Shown in pieces: positions 9,613 to 18,509 of a DNA stretch of 24,158 nucleotides. Within the stretch, counting starts at the first letter, position 1. Every line of letters begins with the position of its first letter. The position numbers and the translations under genes are program-made. Below the pieces are notes generated by a model, which made no database searches, was not told the origin of the DNA, and saw only the letters and a list, made by a program, of their open reading frames with translations. Origin of the DNA: Emmonsiellopsis sp. PD_33 (lineage: Eukaryota > Ascomycota > Eurotiomycetes > Onygenales > Ajellomycetaceae); the NCBI GenBank assembly GCA_032988165.1, contig JANTQF010000455.1, forward strand, positions 1 through 24,158, in the 5' to 3' direction.

Positions 9613-12600
9613 TCATCTCCAGGCGCCCTTAGCAGCCGGCTGCAAGCTACCCCGCAAAGATCCGCCCCCAGAAATAGTTGTGGAGGTGAGTCGAATTCCT
9701 TCCCTAGAGGCAAGTCCAACGTCCCGTGGCTTTGTTTCCCCAAACGTTGTCCGTCTCTGGCCGGTTCCTTTGGTAATAGGGACGGTCCGTGGGCTCAGCA
9801 CGCTGACTTTGGTATCGTGGTCCTTTTCGCTCTTCACCATGCGTCTCGCTTGCGATGCAGAGAACATCGAGTTTTCGCTGGGAGGGCTGCTTCCGTACGT
9901 GGCCGCGGTGGGGCTCCGTCGGCGATGGATCCGGCTTATCGCTGCGCTCGAAGGGAGGTTTCCTCCGTGGGCTCCAGAAATTCGTCTCATGGCAGAGTGG
10001 ATCGTCATGGCCTCAGTTTTATCAACTTTCCATCCATCTTCGCTATCTGATGACCCGTTTGCATTTCTTTTTGTCATATCAGCATCAGAATGGTCAAGAG
10101 ATTTGCGATTTAGGAAACTGCTATTTTCAATACCACGTAAAGGAGAGTTCTCGGTATCCGACGATAGGGAGAGCCTGGTCAAGGTTGGGGGAGTAGGCGA
10201 GCCGTTCGGTCTCTTGGCTAGGAATCCGGCGTTAAAGCGGCTGTTCTTCTGGATATTTAGCGTGGTAGGGGGGGTTGATATGGGGGACGATTCTCGGGAT
10301 CCGCTCGAAGTCCGACGGGGAATTGCTGATACCATGTGTGGAACAGGTGGTAATTGCGGTTCGCTCGAAGGGGTACCTAGTTGTGGGGATTCCGGAGGCT
10401 TTTGAGGAGTTTTCTCGAATTCTGCCAGGGTTCCATCTTCAACATCGTCTTTCCACCGGACACTTCTCTTGCTGGGTTTTGTTTGGATCTTCTTTGGCGT
10501 GAAGCTGACTCTTTTTCTGGGTGCAACAACCTTCCTTCTCCTAGGGGAAGCCTTAACTGGGGATGGAGACACATGAGGGGCTACGGACATAGCAACATTG
10601 ATAGGTTTGGGCAAGGAACCCGCGCCAGCCAAACTGTATTGCTTGCGCCGCTTTGGAGTACCTGACTTGGTTGGCGGGAAAGCCTCAACTGCTACAGGGC
10701 TCCCATCCGGTTTGACAACGTTTGATGTAGCGGTCGTCGAGGATCGGAGCAGCTTTGCGAGAATTTTCTTTCCGGCATCAATTGCTTCTTCTTCACTAAG
10801 TTGCATGATGTCCTCAATAGCCGAAACTGTTTCAAAATTGGTTTGCAGCAACATTTGAACCATGCCAACATCTCCAGCTTTCTCGTGCTCAGTAATAGCA
10901 CTTAGTACCTCCCGTTCAGCATTCGATTTTAGTAGTTCCGCTTCCTTTGTGAGACTGGCGTTGTCAGAGTTGTCTGTTATTTCGAGTTCCTGGAGCTGTC
11001 TGACGCCGCTTTCAAGCGCGGAGTTGATTCCTCGTTCCCAATTGCATTTCGCGAGCTTTTGATGATAGTGCTGTCGACTACCCTCAAGCTCAAGAAGAAT
11101 TCCCTGGGCGGTCTTCCGAATGGCCTGGAGGTTTGACATAGCAGTTTCATTTTCGCTGGCATCGCACACGTTGTCGAAAGCGGCAATCCATGCTGACAGC
11201 ATTGAGATACGTCGACTAACCTGTCGCAACCGGAGCATGTTATTCTGTCGTTCCTGTCGTTCAGGCGCAGAGTGCTCGTAAGCACTGCGAAGACGAGCCA
11301 CTCCTTCGCGCACAACGTGCTCCTTCTTCTCGGTTTGCTTCTTGAATTTGGCGAAAGCAACTGATTCGTAGTCCTTCTGTTGTTGCTGTAGCTCCTTGAT
11401 CAGAGCCATTTGTTCGTCGATCTTGACAAGGAAATCCTTAACGTGGCGGTTGACATTATAAACATTTCTCGTCACTTTCGTTTGGATGTTCTTTGCTCGG
11501 TTCGCATATCGCAACGTGTTTTGTGTCTCATCAAAATGCTGGCTAGATGGGCTTACACAAACGATCATTACCGTTCTGCAATTTCCTCCCAATGAAAATT
11601 TCAACAACCGAGTGAGCTTCGAGTTGCGGTATGGGACATGGTTTCGCTTCCTTGGATCACAGAGCGCATTTATGCAGCTCCCCAATGCAAGGAGCGACTT
11701 ATTAATGTTGGCCCCTTCAATCAGTCTCTCGCCTCTATTCTTAGTTGCACTTGCTCGTTCACTTCCAGCGAGATCAATAATACTCAAGGTAGCCATGGTG
11801 TGTGGTTCACTGACGTGGGCATTGCGATCCTTCTGTGCCACGTTGATTTGGAGAACGGCATGTGACCGAGACGAAGTAGCATTTGCTTCGGTAGGAGACA
11901 TTGTTCGGCATTCGTTTCCTCTCACAATCATATCCATCACTTCCTGGACGTTCTGTGGATGGTGACTGGAAAGCCCAGACACTGAAACTGATTGGTTTGC
12001 GTCTTCGCGGAGCATGAGTCCACCTTTCGAGCCGTTGCCGGGGACGAGCAAGTCACGTATCGTTTCGTTGTAGATCTCCAAGTATGACAATGACAATTCC
12101 GTCACTTTCTCGTCCGTTCTCTCCGCTATCCGCTCGAAAAGTTCTTGCATCGTGAGGAAGATAATACCCGGTTGCTGGGAAGTCCCGGTAATCGTGTGTG
12201 TTTTTCCACATCCGGTGGCGCCATATGCGAAAACAGTGGCATTGTAGCCATCCAGCACACTGTCTAGTAGGTTTCGAGTAGTGGATTCGTAAACGTCACC
12301 CTGTGTTGTGTTTTCGTCAAATATTCGATCGAACATAAACGTCTGGTCCTTGACGCGCTTCCCGTTTGGCACAACTGATCTAGAAAATTTCTGGACTGGG
12401 TTGTCCTCAGGTGGGTCGAAGACCCTTTCCACGGATTAGCATCTTCCATGTTTGCCAACGGGAATGAGTATTCGCTTACAGGCACTTGTCATCCACGACT
12501 TTGATAACCGGCCGAATGCCCTTTTGTATAAGCTTTGGGGTGGGAACTCCTGCCAGAGACCCATCCCCGAGAAATAGCATTGAATCGTCACATTTCGTAA

Positions 12601-12679
12601 GCTGTGCAGCTTCCCTGATCGTAAACGGCCGTACTCGAACCGTCACCGAGATTGAAGACGCGCCTCCGGCCGCTGCCAT
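9613..12679 (-). CDS. kipB: Kinesin-8 (Kip3/KipB family) microtubule motor
   Basis: Two exons, 12679-12480 and 12424-9613, join in frame to 1003 residues. The 55-nt intron begins GTAAGC, contains GCTAATC and ends AAG. By family knowledge kinesin-8 motors walk to microtubule plus ends and limit microtubule length, acting in spindle and nuclear positioning. The N-terminal motor starts SISVTVRVRPF. It has the ATP P-loop GATGCGKT (135-142), switch I NATSSRSH (248-255), switch II DLAGSE (284-289), and KLTRLLKFSLGGNCRT near the motor end. The neck VYNVNRHVKDFLVKIDEQM is followed by predicted coiled coil rich in Glu, Gln and Lys. The last ~450 residues are Ser/Thr/Pro-rich and basic, a plausible second microtubule-binding tail. 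Length and motor sequence favour kinesin-8 over other kinesins; the symbol follows Aspergillus usage. Confidence 0.9.
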
Positions 12680-13575
12680 GAGGTGCAGGTCTTGTAAACG
12701 CTATGCTGGGTCTTGGAATATCACTGGGTAAACAAATAGCGATGGGGTTCCCGAATGCAAGAAGTTAAAGCGACTTTTAGCAGCGAGCCGAAAGAATGGA
12801 ATGAATACAAAAAGAGATACAGGAAATGGGGAATTGGGAATAGGACCCAGCGGAGGATTGGTGTCGTCGTCGGTGGAACTCGAGGTTCTTGGAGGTTGGT
12901 CTCCTCATCGAACCAAGCTCCTTATTTACGGGTCTGTTGATGGCTTGGCGCGGAATAGTTTATCCGACGCCGGTTGCTATGGCAGCAGCCGCGCGGTGCG
13001 TGGGGTTTCCACCCCGCGCCGTGTGTGTAACATTCTTTCAGCCAAGACCATTTTGAGGTAGGCGGAAATGTCTCGCCCCACGCACGTTTCAGTCCCCCGC
13101 CACGCCCCAGCCTGCCAAGGCCCTTCCAGCGGCGGAGTTCCTCGCCGCTGGGGCTTTCCGCTGTATGGGGTTTGGATTTTGTGTTGAGAATTATGCTGGA
13201 TACAATAAACTTGGATGTCAGAAACATACCCCAGAATCTGTGGCTTTCATTTCAGGTCATGAAATTCCGAGTCGGGAAATTCTGGCACATCAGGGCATGC
13301 CAATATATGCTATTGGCAACAAACACCCCCGTAAAGAATTTACACAGGTCATAGTATTGCAGTACATAGAGCATTGTGGCAGCCGCGCGGCTCACCATCA
13401 GCTGGCGAATAAAATATGGAATACTCCAGATGAGGTACTCTGCAGAAAAGTGGTGGCGAAAACTTTCGCCCAATCGATGCAATTACGAACAGGGCGCAAT
13501 CACCGGGCTCCGACCAAAGACATACATAACTGCTCATTCCTAAACTCCCAACTCCTGTAAGATCCTAATCCGGCA
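12680..13575. promoter_or_regulatory. Upstream region of the kinesin gene / 3' flank of the small acidic-protein gene
   Basis: Both neighbouring genes are on the minus strand, so this stretch should contain the kinesin promoter. A hairpin-capable inverted repeat with two opposed CCAAT boxes lies at 13299-13317. Two copies of GCAGCCGCGCGG occur near 12983 and 13379. A plus-strand frame of 131 codons (13165-13560) has no recognisable domain and is opposite to both neighbours. Confidence 0.4.
13299..13317. repeat. Perfect inverted repeat GCCAATA-5-TATTGGC (opposed CCAAT boxes)
   Basis: Two 7-base arms are separated by 5 bases (TATGC). Each arm contains the CCAAT pentamer bound by the HAP/CBF complex in fungi. 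It lies about 620 bp upstream of the kinesin start. Function is inferred only. Confidence 0.6.
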
Positions 13576-14091
13576 TCACTCTTCATCATCCTCCGCCTCC
13601 TCATATTTGGGAATCTCGACGTCCCAGCCAGGATCGTCGAGCCCGATTTCAAGCTCATCCTGCGCCTGTTCACCAGCTTTGCGAAATCTGAACGCAACCG
13701 CTTGAGAGTCTTTGAGATCTAGACCTTCCGGGCTTATATTTGCTGTCTTTCGCCCCCGAGCTGGTTGCTTATCGTCTGCTGTCTCTTGTGGCGGGGGCCT
13801 CATCTTTTCCCACCCTTTCTCAAGGTTGTTTCTGTCAATCGGCAGGCCAAATTCGATATCGGCGGCATTTTCAGGGATAGGTTGCTTGTTGATCTCAGTA
13901 ATGTTGCGAATTTTCAGCGCCTTCAAAAGGTCTTCTTTGATTGAGTCGAATGGCTGTCGAGGGGACACAAGAAGGAGGACCGTGACATTATGGTTTTTGA
14001 AGCGGAGAGTCCATTTTAGCGACTCGGGTTCACTCTGTGGCAAACTTGGTTAGCGGGATACATTTGCTTAGAAGTCCATAGAACTGACCAT
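13576..14091 (-). CDS. Conserved-looking small protein with acidic tail, possibly ubiquitin-like fold
   Basis: I do not recognise this protein. The model has an ATG-only first exon (14091-14089), a 54-nt intron (14088-14035; GTCAGT donor, GCTAAC branch-like site, CAG acceptor), and exon 2 from 14034 to 13576, giving 153 residues. Without the intron there is no ATG at the head of the long frame; only a TTG lies there. Residues 7-41 (from LKWTLRFKNHNVTVLLLV through the helix DSIKEDLLKAL) have the strand-turn-strand-helix pattern of ubiquitin-like folds, which is inference. Residues 80-98 are polar and basic; the last 35 residues are strongly acidic and end EEAEDDEE. It is divergent from the Tim17-like gene and probably shares its promoter. 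It could be a fungal-specific protein of unknown role. Confidence 0.72.
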
Positions 14092-14400
14092 TTTGAGCTG
14101 CGTAATATTCCCGATCCCTAATAAATGCCGTGGGAGTTGGGGTCGATTGCGCTGGGTTGGTGTTGCTGCTCAGACAAATTCCCGGCCGGTGACGTCGGGT
14201 TGAGGAGAGCTTGGACCAATCGGGGCTAGCGCCGCAAACCTTGAGCTAACGGCGTTCCTGACCACAAGCAAATCTTCGAGACATCTTCGTGACGACAGAC
14301 TCGAATTCCTCTATCTGGCCTGGACGCTTTTACTCCTGCTTTATAGACGCCTCCCTCATCCACCTCCGTTCTCGATACTGCCCCAAGGATCATAAGAAAC
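14092..14400. promoter_or_regulatory. Bidirectional promoter between two divergent genes
   Basis: About 310 bp separates the start codons at 14091 (minus) and 14401 (plus). It contains a CRE/ATF-like TGACGTC at 14190-14196 and a CCAAT box at 14216-14220. Either could serve both genes. No start-site data are available. Confidence 0.5.
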
Positions 14401-15074
14401 ATGACAGCCACAGAGGACTCCCTACCATTCCTCTCCGGAGAGCAATCTTTGGATGAGATGCTCGATCCGAGCAAACCCCATCGCCTTGGAACCCAGCCAA
14501 CCGTCCGTCTTCCGCTTACAATGGGCGCTGCTTTCGCCGCTGGCATCGTTCTGGGAGCTTCTCATGGTAGTACGAAAGCGGCGTTTCGATACCGCGCTGA
14601 GAATGCGCACAGATTGCCGACAACATCGATGGGGTGGTATCACTATCACAGAAGCAAGAACTATAAATCCCTCGTTGGAGGTGTGAAGGATGGCGTGAAA
14701 ATGGGAATGAAGCTTGGTGCTGGCGCTTTAACCTTTTGCTTGTTGGAAGAAACCGTTGACCATGCCCGCAATGGCCGGCGAGATTTTTTTTCCACAGTAA
14801 CTGCCGGGTTAACGTTCTCGGGGGTCTATAGCTTACTCGGTAAGTTATCATTATACCACCTTCACTCAATGGACTCTCTTTGTCATATCTAGGGAGTTGA
14901 GCTTTTACTAACTCGATTTTTATAGCCCGCCATGACGTTTATACAGCCGCTAGGACGGCGAAACTCGGCTTGAAACTGGGTCTTGCTTATGGCTTGGTCC
15001 AAGACGTTCTAGGAATAATGAAGGGCAATCGACCCGACTACGTTGATTTCATTGTTTCCAAATTTCGACCGTGA
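14401..15074 (+). CDS. Tim17/Tim22/Tim23-like membrane protein, possibly TIMMDC1-like
   Basis: Exons 14401-14839 and 14926-15074 join in phase 1 to 195 residues. The 86-nt intron begins GTAAGT, has TTACTAAC at about 14906-14913 and ends TAG. Four glycine-rich hydrophobic segments are visible at about 37-56, 98-116, 128-147 and 157-178, a layout like the Tim17/22/23 family of mitochondrial inner-membrane proteins. The KNYKSLVGGVKDGVKMGMKLG segment and the loop before it recall TIMMDC1, a complex I assembly factor. That sub-family call is inference, and a translocase-like role is also possible. The N-terminal 35 residues are polar with no cleavable presequence, as usual for this family. The ATG at 14401 is the first, and the gene is divergent from the small acidic-protein gene. 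Confidence 0.8.
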
Positions 15075-15215
15075 AACGAAGAAAGCGACGGAGTTAAATC
15101 TCTGTTAATTGGCTTTTCGTAACCTCGACACTCTTCGCTGGACAATGATGGGCATGACTATTACCACCACCACAAATTGAGCGAATACGGTCAAGCAACT
15201 CCTCTAAATGGTTCA

Positions 15216-15368
15216 ATGGCTGAAAGCGATGCACATATTCACAATCTACCCCGGCTCTTTTCTCCCTCGACTTTAGGAGATGACTATATATACCCTGGAC
15301 ATCCGAGACCTCGGAGCCGCTTTCCTGTTAACAGGAATCAAACCCTAAGGCCCGTCATCGATTGGTAA
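15216..15368 (+). other. Possible upstream ORF in the leader of the proline-rich gene
   Basis: A 50-codon ATG frame ends with TAA 10 bases before the ATG of the next gene, in a different frame. Its translation (NLPRLFSPSTLGDDYIYP, then PRPRSRFPVNRNQ) has a Pro/Arg flavour like the downstream protein. The frame remains open upstream to a TAA near 15119 but has no earlier ATG. It could be a translation-controlling uORF, a decayed exon, or chance. Confidence 0.3.
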
Positions 15369-15378
15369 TCTTGTCGCA

Positions 15379-16449
15379 ATGACTAGTGATCAACCTCCCA
15401 TCTATACCAGAAGGCCACTTCCCGGCCATACGAGCGACACCATTTCGTTCCCTTCGGGTAGCAATAGTGGTCAAAGGAACAGAGTCGACAGGGTTGATGG
15501 CCCAATCGAAGCGCCGCCATATACTCGCTGGCTAACGGATAACCGGGCTGCCGCGCGTGATGATGGCCCTAGCCCTGCCGATATGACCCGTACCGGACCA
15601 ACAAATAGCCAGACCGTGGACCGTAACAATACAGGTCCATCCACTGATGAACGTCCTCGCCCCGAAATCTCCCCCCCCATCAGCATTCCTACGGGGTCAG
15701 GGAATCGCCAAACCGCTGATAACGAAGACTCGTCTTTAGATCCCAATGCCCCTCCCGCTAATAACCAGGGCTCTTCCAGAGTCCTAGGAGGTAGTGAGCG
15801 CAATCGTTACGAAAACGGTCCACCTCTGGACTCTGCTGGCCCCGCTATCCCGCCATATGGCCCTGCTCCCCCACCAGACGCCACCGCTATTCAGCCCAAC
15901 GGCCCTGCTCCCGCACCACATGCCACCGGTGCCCCGCCCTATGCCCCCGTTCCAACTCCAGCTCAACATACATGCCACACTCATACCCATCAGTGCAATT
16001 ACCAGCGCACTTGGGGGGGGAGAATAGCAAGGTTTTTCGGTCTAGACATTTTCTGGGCTCCCGAACGACCGCGCCGTCGCCGTCGTTCTGCACGCACCAA
16101 CCTGTTTTTCGTACGGTTTCCAGAAGGGGGCCGGCGCGATGTACCTACGATCGGCCGAACAAGAACCGGGGAGGAGACGTTATATGGCATCGAGAGTGTT
16201 CGGGACCCAGAGCATCAGAGGCTTGCGCTTGGTTATGTCTACCTATCGCAGGAGGAGGTACACAACATCTCCACGCAGACGGGGTTAGACTACCATACCC
16301 TGCTAGATTTTGCCCGTGATGGGCATATATCTAGAGAGAGAGGAGGTCAGACTATCATGGTAATTCCAGGTTCCCCACCAGATTCTGATGAATATATTAA
16401 CCATCATTTGGCAATGTATAATAGAAATATTAGGGATGCAGAACATTAG
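15379..16449 (+). CDS. Proline-rich orphan protein with basic motif and structured C-terminus
   Basis: I do not recognise this single-exon protein of 356 residues. Residues 1-150 are rich in Pro, Ser, Thr, Asn and Asp and probably disordered. Residues 155-194 hold about three degenerate 14-residue Pro-rich repeats (PPYGPAPPPDA, QPNGPAPAPHAT, PPYAPVPTP). A His/Cys cluster HTCHTHTHQC (197-206) and an Arg-rich stretch (228-239) follow, the latter a possible nuclear signal. The C-terminal part (about 240-356) looks folded, with a QEEVHNISTQTGLDYHTLL stretch that has a helix-turn-helix-like rhythm; this is weak. Base composition falls to AT-rich near the stop. No signal peptide or membrane helix is evident. 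The intact 1.07-kb frame and consistent codon use support a real gene. It may be lineage-restricted. Confidence 0.65.
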   Translation: MTSDQPPIYTRRPLPGHTSDTISFPSGSNSGQRNRVDRVDGPIEAPPYTRWLTDNRAAARDDGPSPADMTRTGPTNSQTVDRNNTGPSTDERPRPEISPPISIPTGSGNRQTADNEDSSLDPNAPPANNQGSSRVLGGSERNRYENGPPLDSAGPAIPPYGPAPPPDATAIQPNGPAPAPHATGAPPYAPVPTPAQHTCHTHTHQCNYQRTWGGRIARFFGLDIFWAPERPRRRRRSARTNLFFVRFPEGGRRDVPTIGRTRTGEETLYGIESVRDPEHQRLALGYVYLSQEEVHNISTQTGLDYHTLLDFARDGHISRERGGQTIMVIPGSPPDSDEYINHHLAMYNRNIRDAEH

Positions 16450-18206
16450 TTGTTTTGAGAGCTAGCATGGATATTGTCAGCTCCGTGTGCGTTCACGTGG
16501 TCAGGGCTATGCAGGGTACTGATTTTGGTGACCTCAGGACCATTATTTCCTCTCCTTTTTCACCGGCCTCTTTAGAAGGCCCATGCTCATGTTTTGTTTG
16601 TAATGATACCACCAGACCATTGTCATTGTTAGTATTGCTTTTATATGATTAATTTAATAACAATCATAAATAAGCACTGCTACCCCTGTTTTATGTCATT
16701 CAGTCCAAGCATAGGCTGGCGAGTTGATATTGGCCTTATAGAAAGCTAGCTAGCTGGAAGCAATAGACATAGAACATTCATTAACTACTGCATGTACACA
16801 CACCCATGCCCTGCTTTATACAAACCTGCACCCCCATACAACCACCACCACCACCACTACCTGAGGACATCTGAAACATTGTTAAAAAGATTTTCCTCTG
16901 AAAGTGCATGTGTCACCCCCCTCTGACAAGCACAGTAGGTTAAGGAGGGTATTATAAATCCCAACCCCAGCCAGCTTGAGAAGGCAAGTAAGTAATGGTG
17001 ATAAGTGCTTGGTAAGTGTTGAGTTAAGCTAACTAACTACCCAGCCAACACCTCCAAGAGACTTGAAACTCTGGCCGCATGTGTCTATGCATGCAGTAAC
17101 TACCAATAAGAGGAGTCCTGTCTAACCAGCATCTGATTGGGTTTTTTTTTTTTTTTTGCGGGGCTAGATTTTCGAAGAGGTATGCAACTTGAATTACTTA
17201 AGTTAGGGGCACCCTTGGAGATGATATAGTATTATTCTGGGATTGGGAAAATTTTCCGATCTTTTATTATATATTTGGCTTAAGATATTATATCCAAATA
17301 GAGAACACAGTATTTGTTTTCTCATTTATTGTTAGTAGCTTTCAAGACTCACTCAGTATCTTGGGGGCCGCGGGGGGGGGTTAGGAATATGCGGGCTGCA
17401 AGAGCATGCATGCAGCGCGTTTCAGGGCAGCTATGAGATAACTCCTGGCAGAAGCTACCAAGGAAGGAATATTAAAAGAAAATCCAACCGGAAAAGAAAA
17501 GAAGAAACGAAGGAAAAGATGACCAAGCTTCCCCCATATTGAAAATGTCTCTCATTGAAACACCCATTCCCGATCCATCCCTGTTTTTAACGGCGCGATC
17601 TTTTCCGACGCACGCTCCACAGCTTCTAGAAAAGAAAAGGAGTGACCTGAAACATCGGATCTTATTTTGCAAGGGACTCGGCGCTGGATTGTTGCTGATA
17701 TGTGGCCCGTCTATTGGAAGAGCGGCGTCACATGACCCGCGGGGGTGGCGCGTGGGCATTGCTGGCGGCGGGTGCGCATAACGGCGCTAAGCACGGCTGC
17801 CCCGCGAAACGGGCGCCAAGCCTCCAGATTCGGGCTCCACCAGAGCCTCCGTCATGCTTGGATCCATCATGTCCAAATCCCAAATTCCCTCCTCGTCCGC
17901 CGGCCTGCAACATCCAAGCGATCTATCTTCACCGCGTCTTGTCCCGCTCTGCATCCCCACCACTCCCCCGTTCGCACCTCTCTGCTGCCCGTGTTCTTTG
18001 GGGATCGCGTTTCTCGTGCTGCCTTGGGCCATGCTCAGCTTTCCGCTGTCCAAGCTTGCATCGTTTTTGGGATCCGAATAACCCGGATAGTTTTGGCATT
18101 CTTGCATCCCTGCTGCAGAAATCCAGCTATTACTTTATTGGATATACAGTGTCCCTATTTTTATTCTCGATTAATCAATCCTCCAATATCACATCGTGTC
18201 CCTCAG
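16450..18206. other. Long intergenic region without a confident gene
   Basis: From 16450 to about 17500 the sequence is AT-rich with simple repeats: ACC units at 16841-16857, T16 at 17142-17157, palindrome GGAAAATTTTCC at 17246-17257, and an inverted repeat TATTTGG/CCAAATA at 17272-17300. GTAAGT words at 16987 and 17012 could be untranslated-region donors. From 17540 to 18206 open frames exist on both strands but none has a domain. This part probably holds the promoter and leader of the F-box gene. Confidence 0.45.
17142..17157. repeat. T16 homopolymer
   Basis: An uninterrupted run of 16 T lies in the AT-rich intergenic region. Poly(dT) tracts of this size commonly exclude nucleosomes, but no function can be assigned. 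Confidence 0.85.
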
Positions 18207-18509
18207 AGCTTCTCGACGCTGCGCGAACAGAGCTATACCCCCAGCGCCGTGAGTTATCCAGACGTCGCTTATGACTTTTGCGCCAGCTAGTCTAATTTGA
18301 ATTCCCAGCATGCTAATGTTTCTTCTGTGCGCAGTATTATTATTCTCCCAGCACCGTCCGATTAGTCCGCGATGCCGTCGCTTACCACCTACCGGTAAAC
18401 AATTTTCGTCCTGTGTATGTCCATCATTGATTCTCGAACAACCATAATGCCTTTCCATCCGACCAAAACATCCCATTTTTAGATTTTCGATCCCGATATA
18501 CTGGACACA
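18207..18509 (+). other. Candidate upstream exons of the F-box gene
   Basis: Two short open segments have consensus borders and agree in phase 0 with the main gene. Exon A (18207-18248) follows CTCAG, encodes SFSTLREQSYTPSA and is followed by GTGAGT. Exon B (18335-18394) follows GCGCAG with a TGCTAATG branch-like site, encodes YYYSPSTVRLVRDAVAYHLP and is followed by GTAAAC. The next acceptor TTTTTAG (18482) leads into IFDPDILDT, directly in frame with the ATG at 18510. No start codon was found upstream, so these may be coding exons of a longer N-terminus or spliced untranslated exons. Confidence 0.4.

Noticed and set aside
9598..10405. Long plus-strand frames antisense to the kinesin tail
   Set aside because: They are shadow frames of the well-supported kinesin coding sequence and show no domain.
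13165..13560. Plus-strand 131-codon ATG frame upstream of the kinesin gene
   Set aside because: It shows no domain, lies opposite both neighbours, covers their flanks and includes the CCAAT hairpin; length alone is not enough.
17702..18290. Two overlapping plus-strand frames of 180-190 codons
   Set aside because: Neither has a domain, and the frames begin at non-ATG or unconvincing starts. Only the short 18207-18248 segment has support as an exon.
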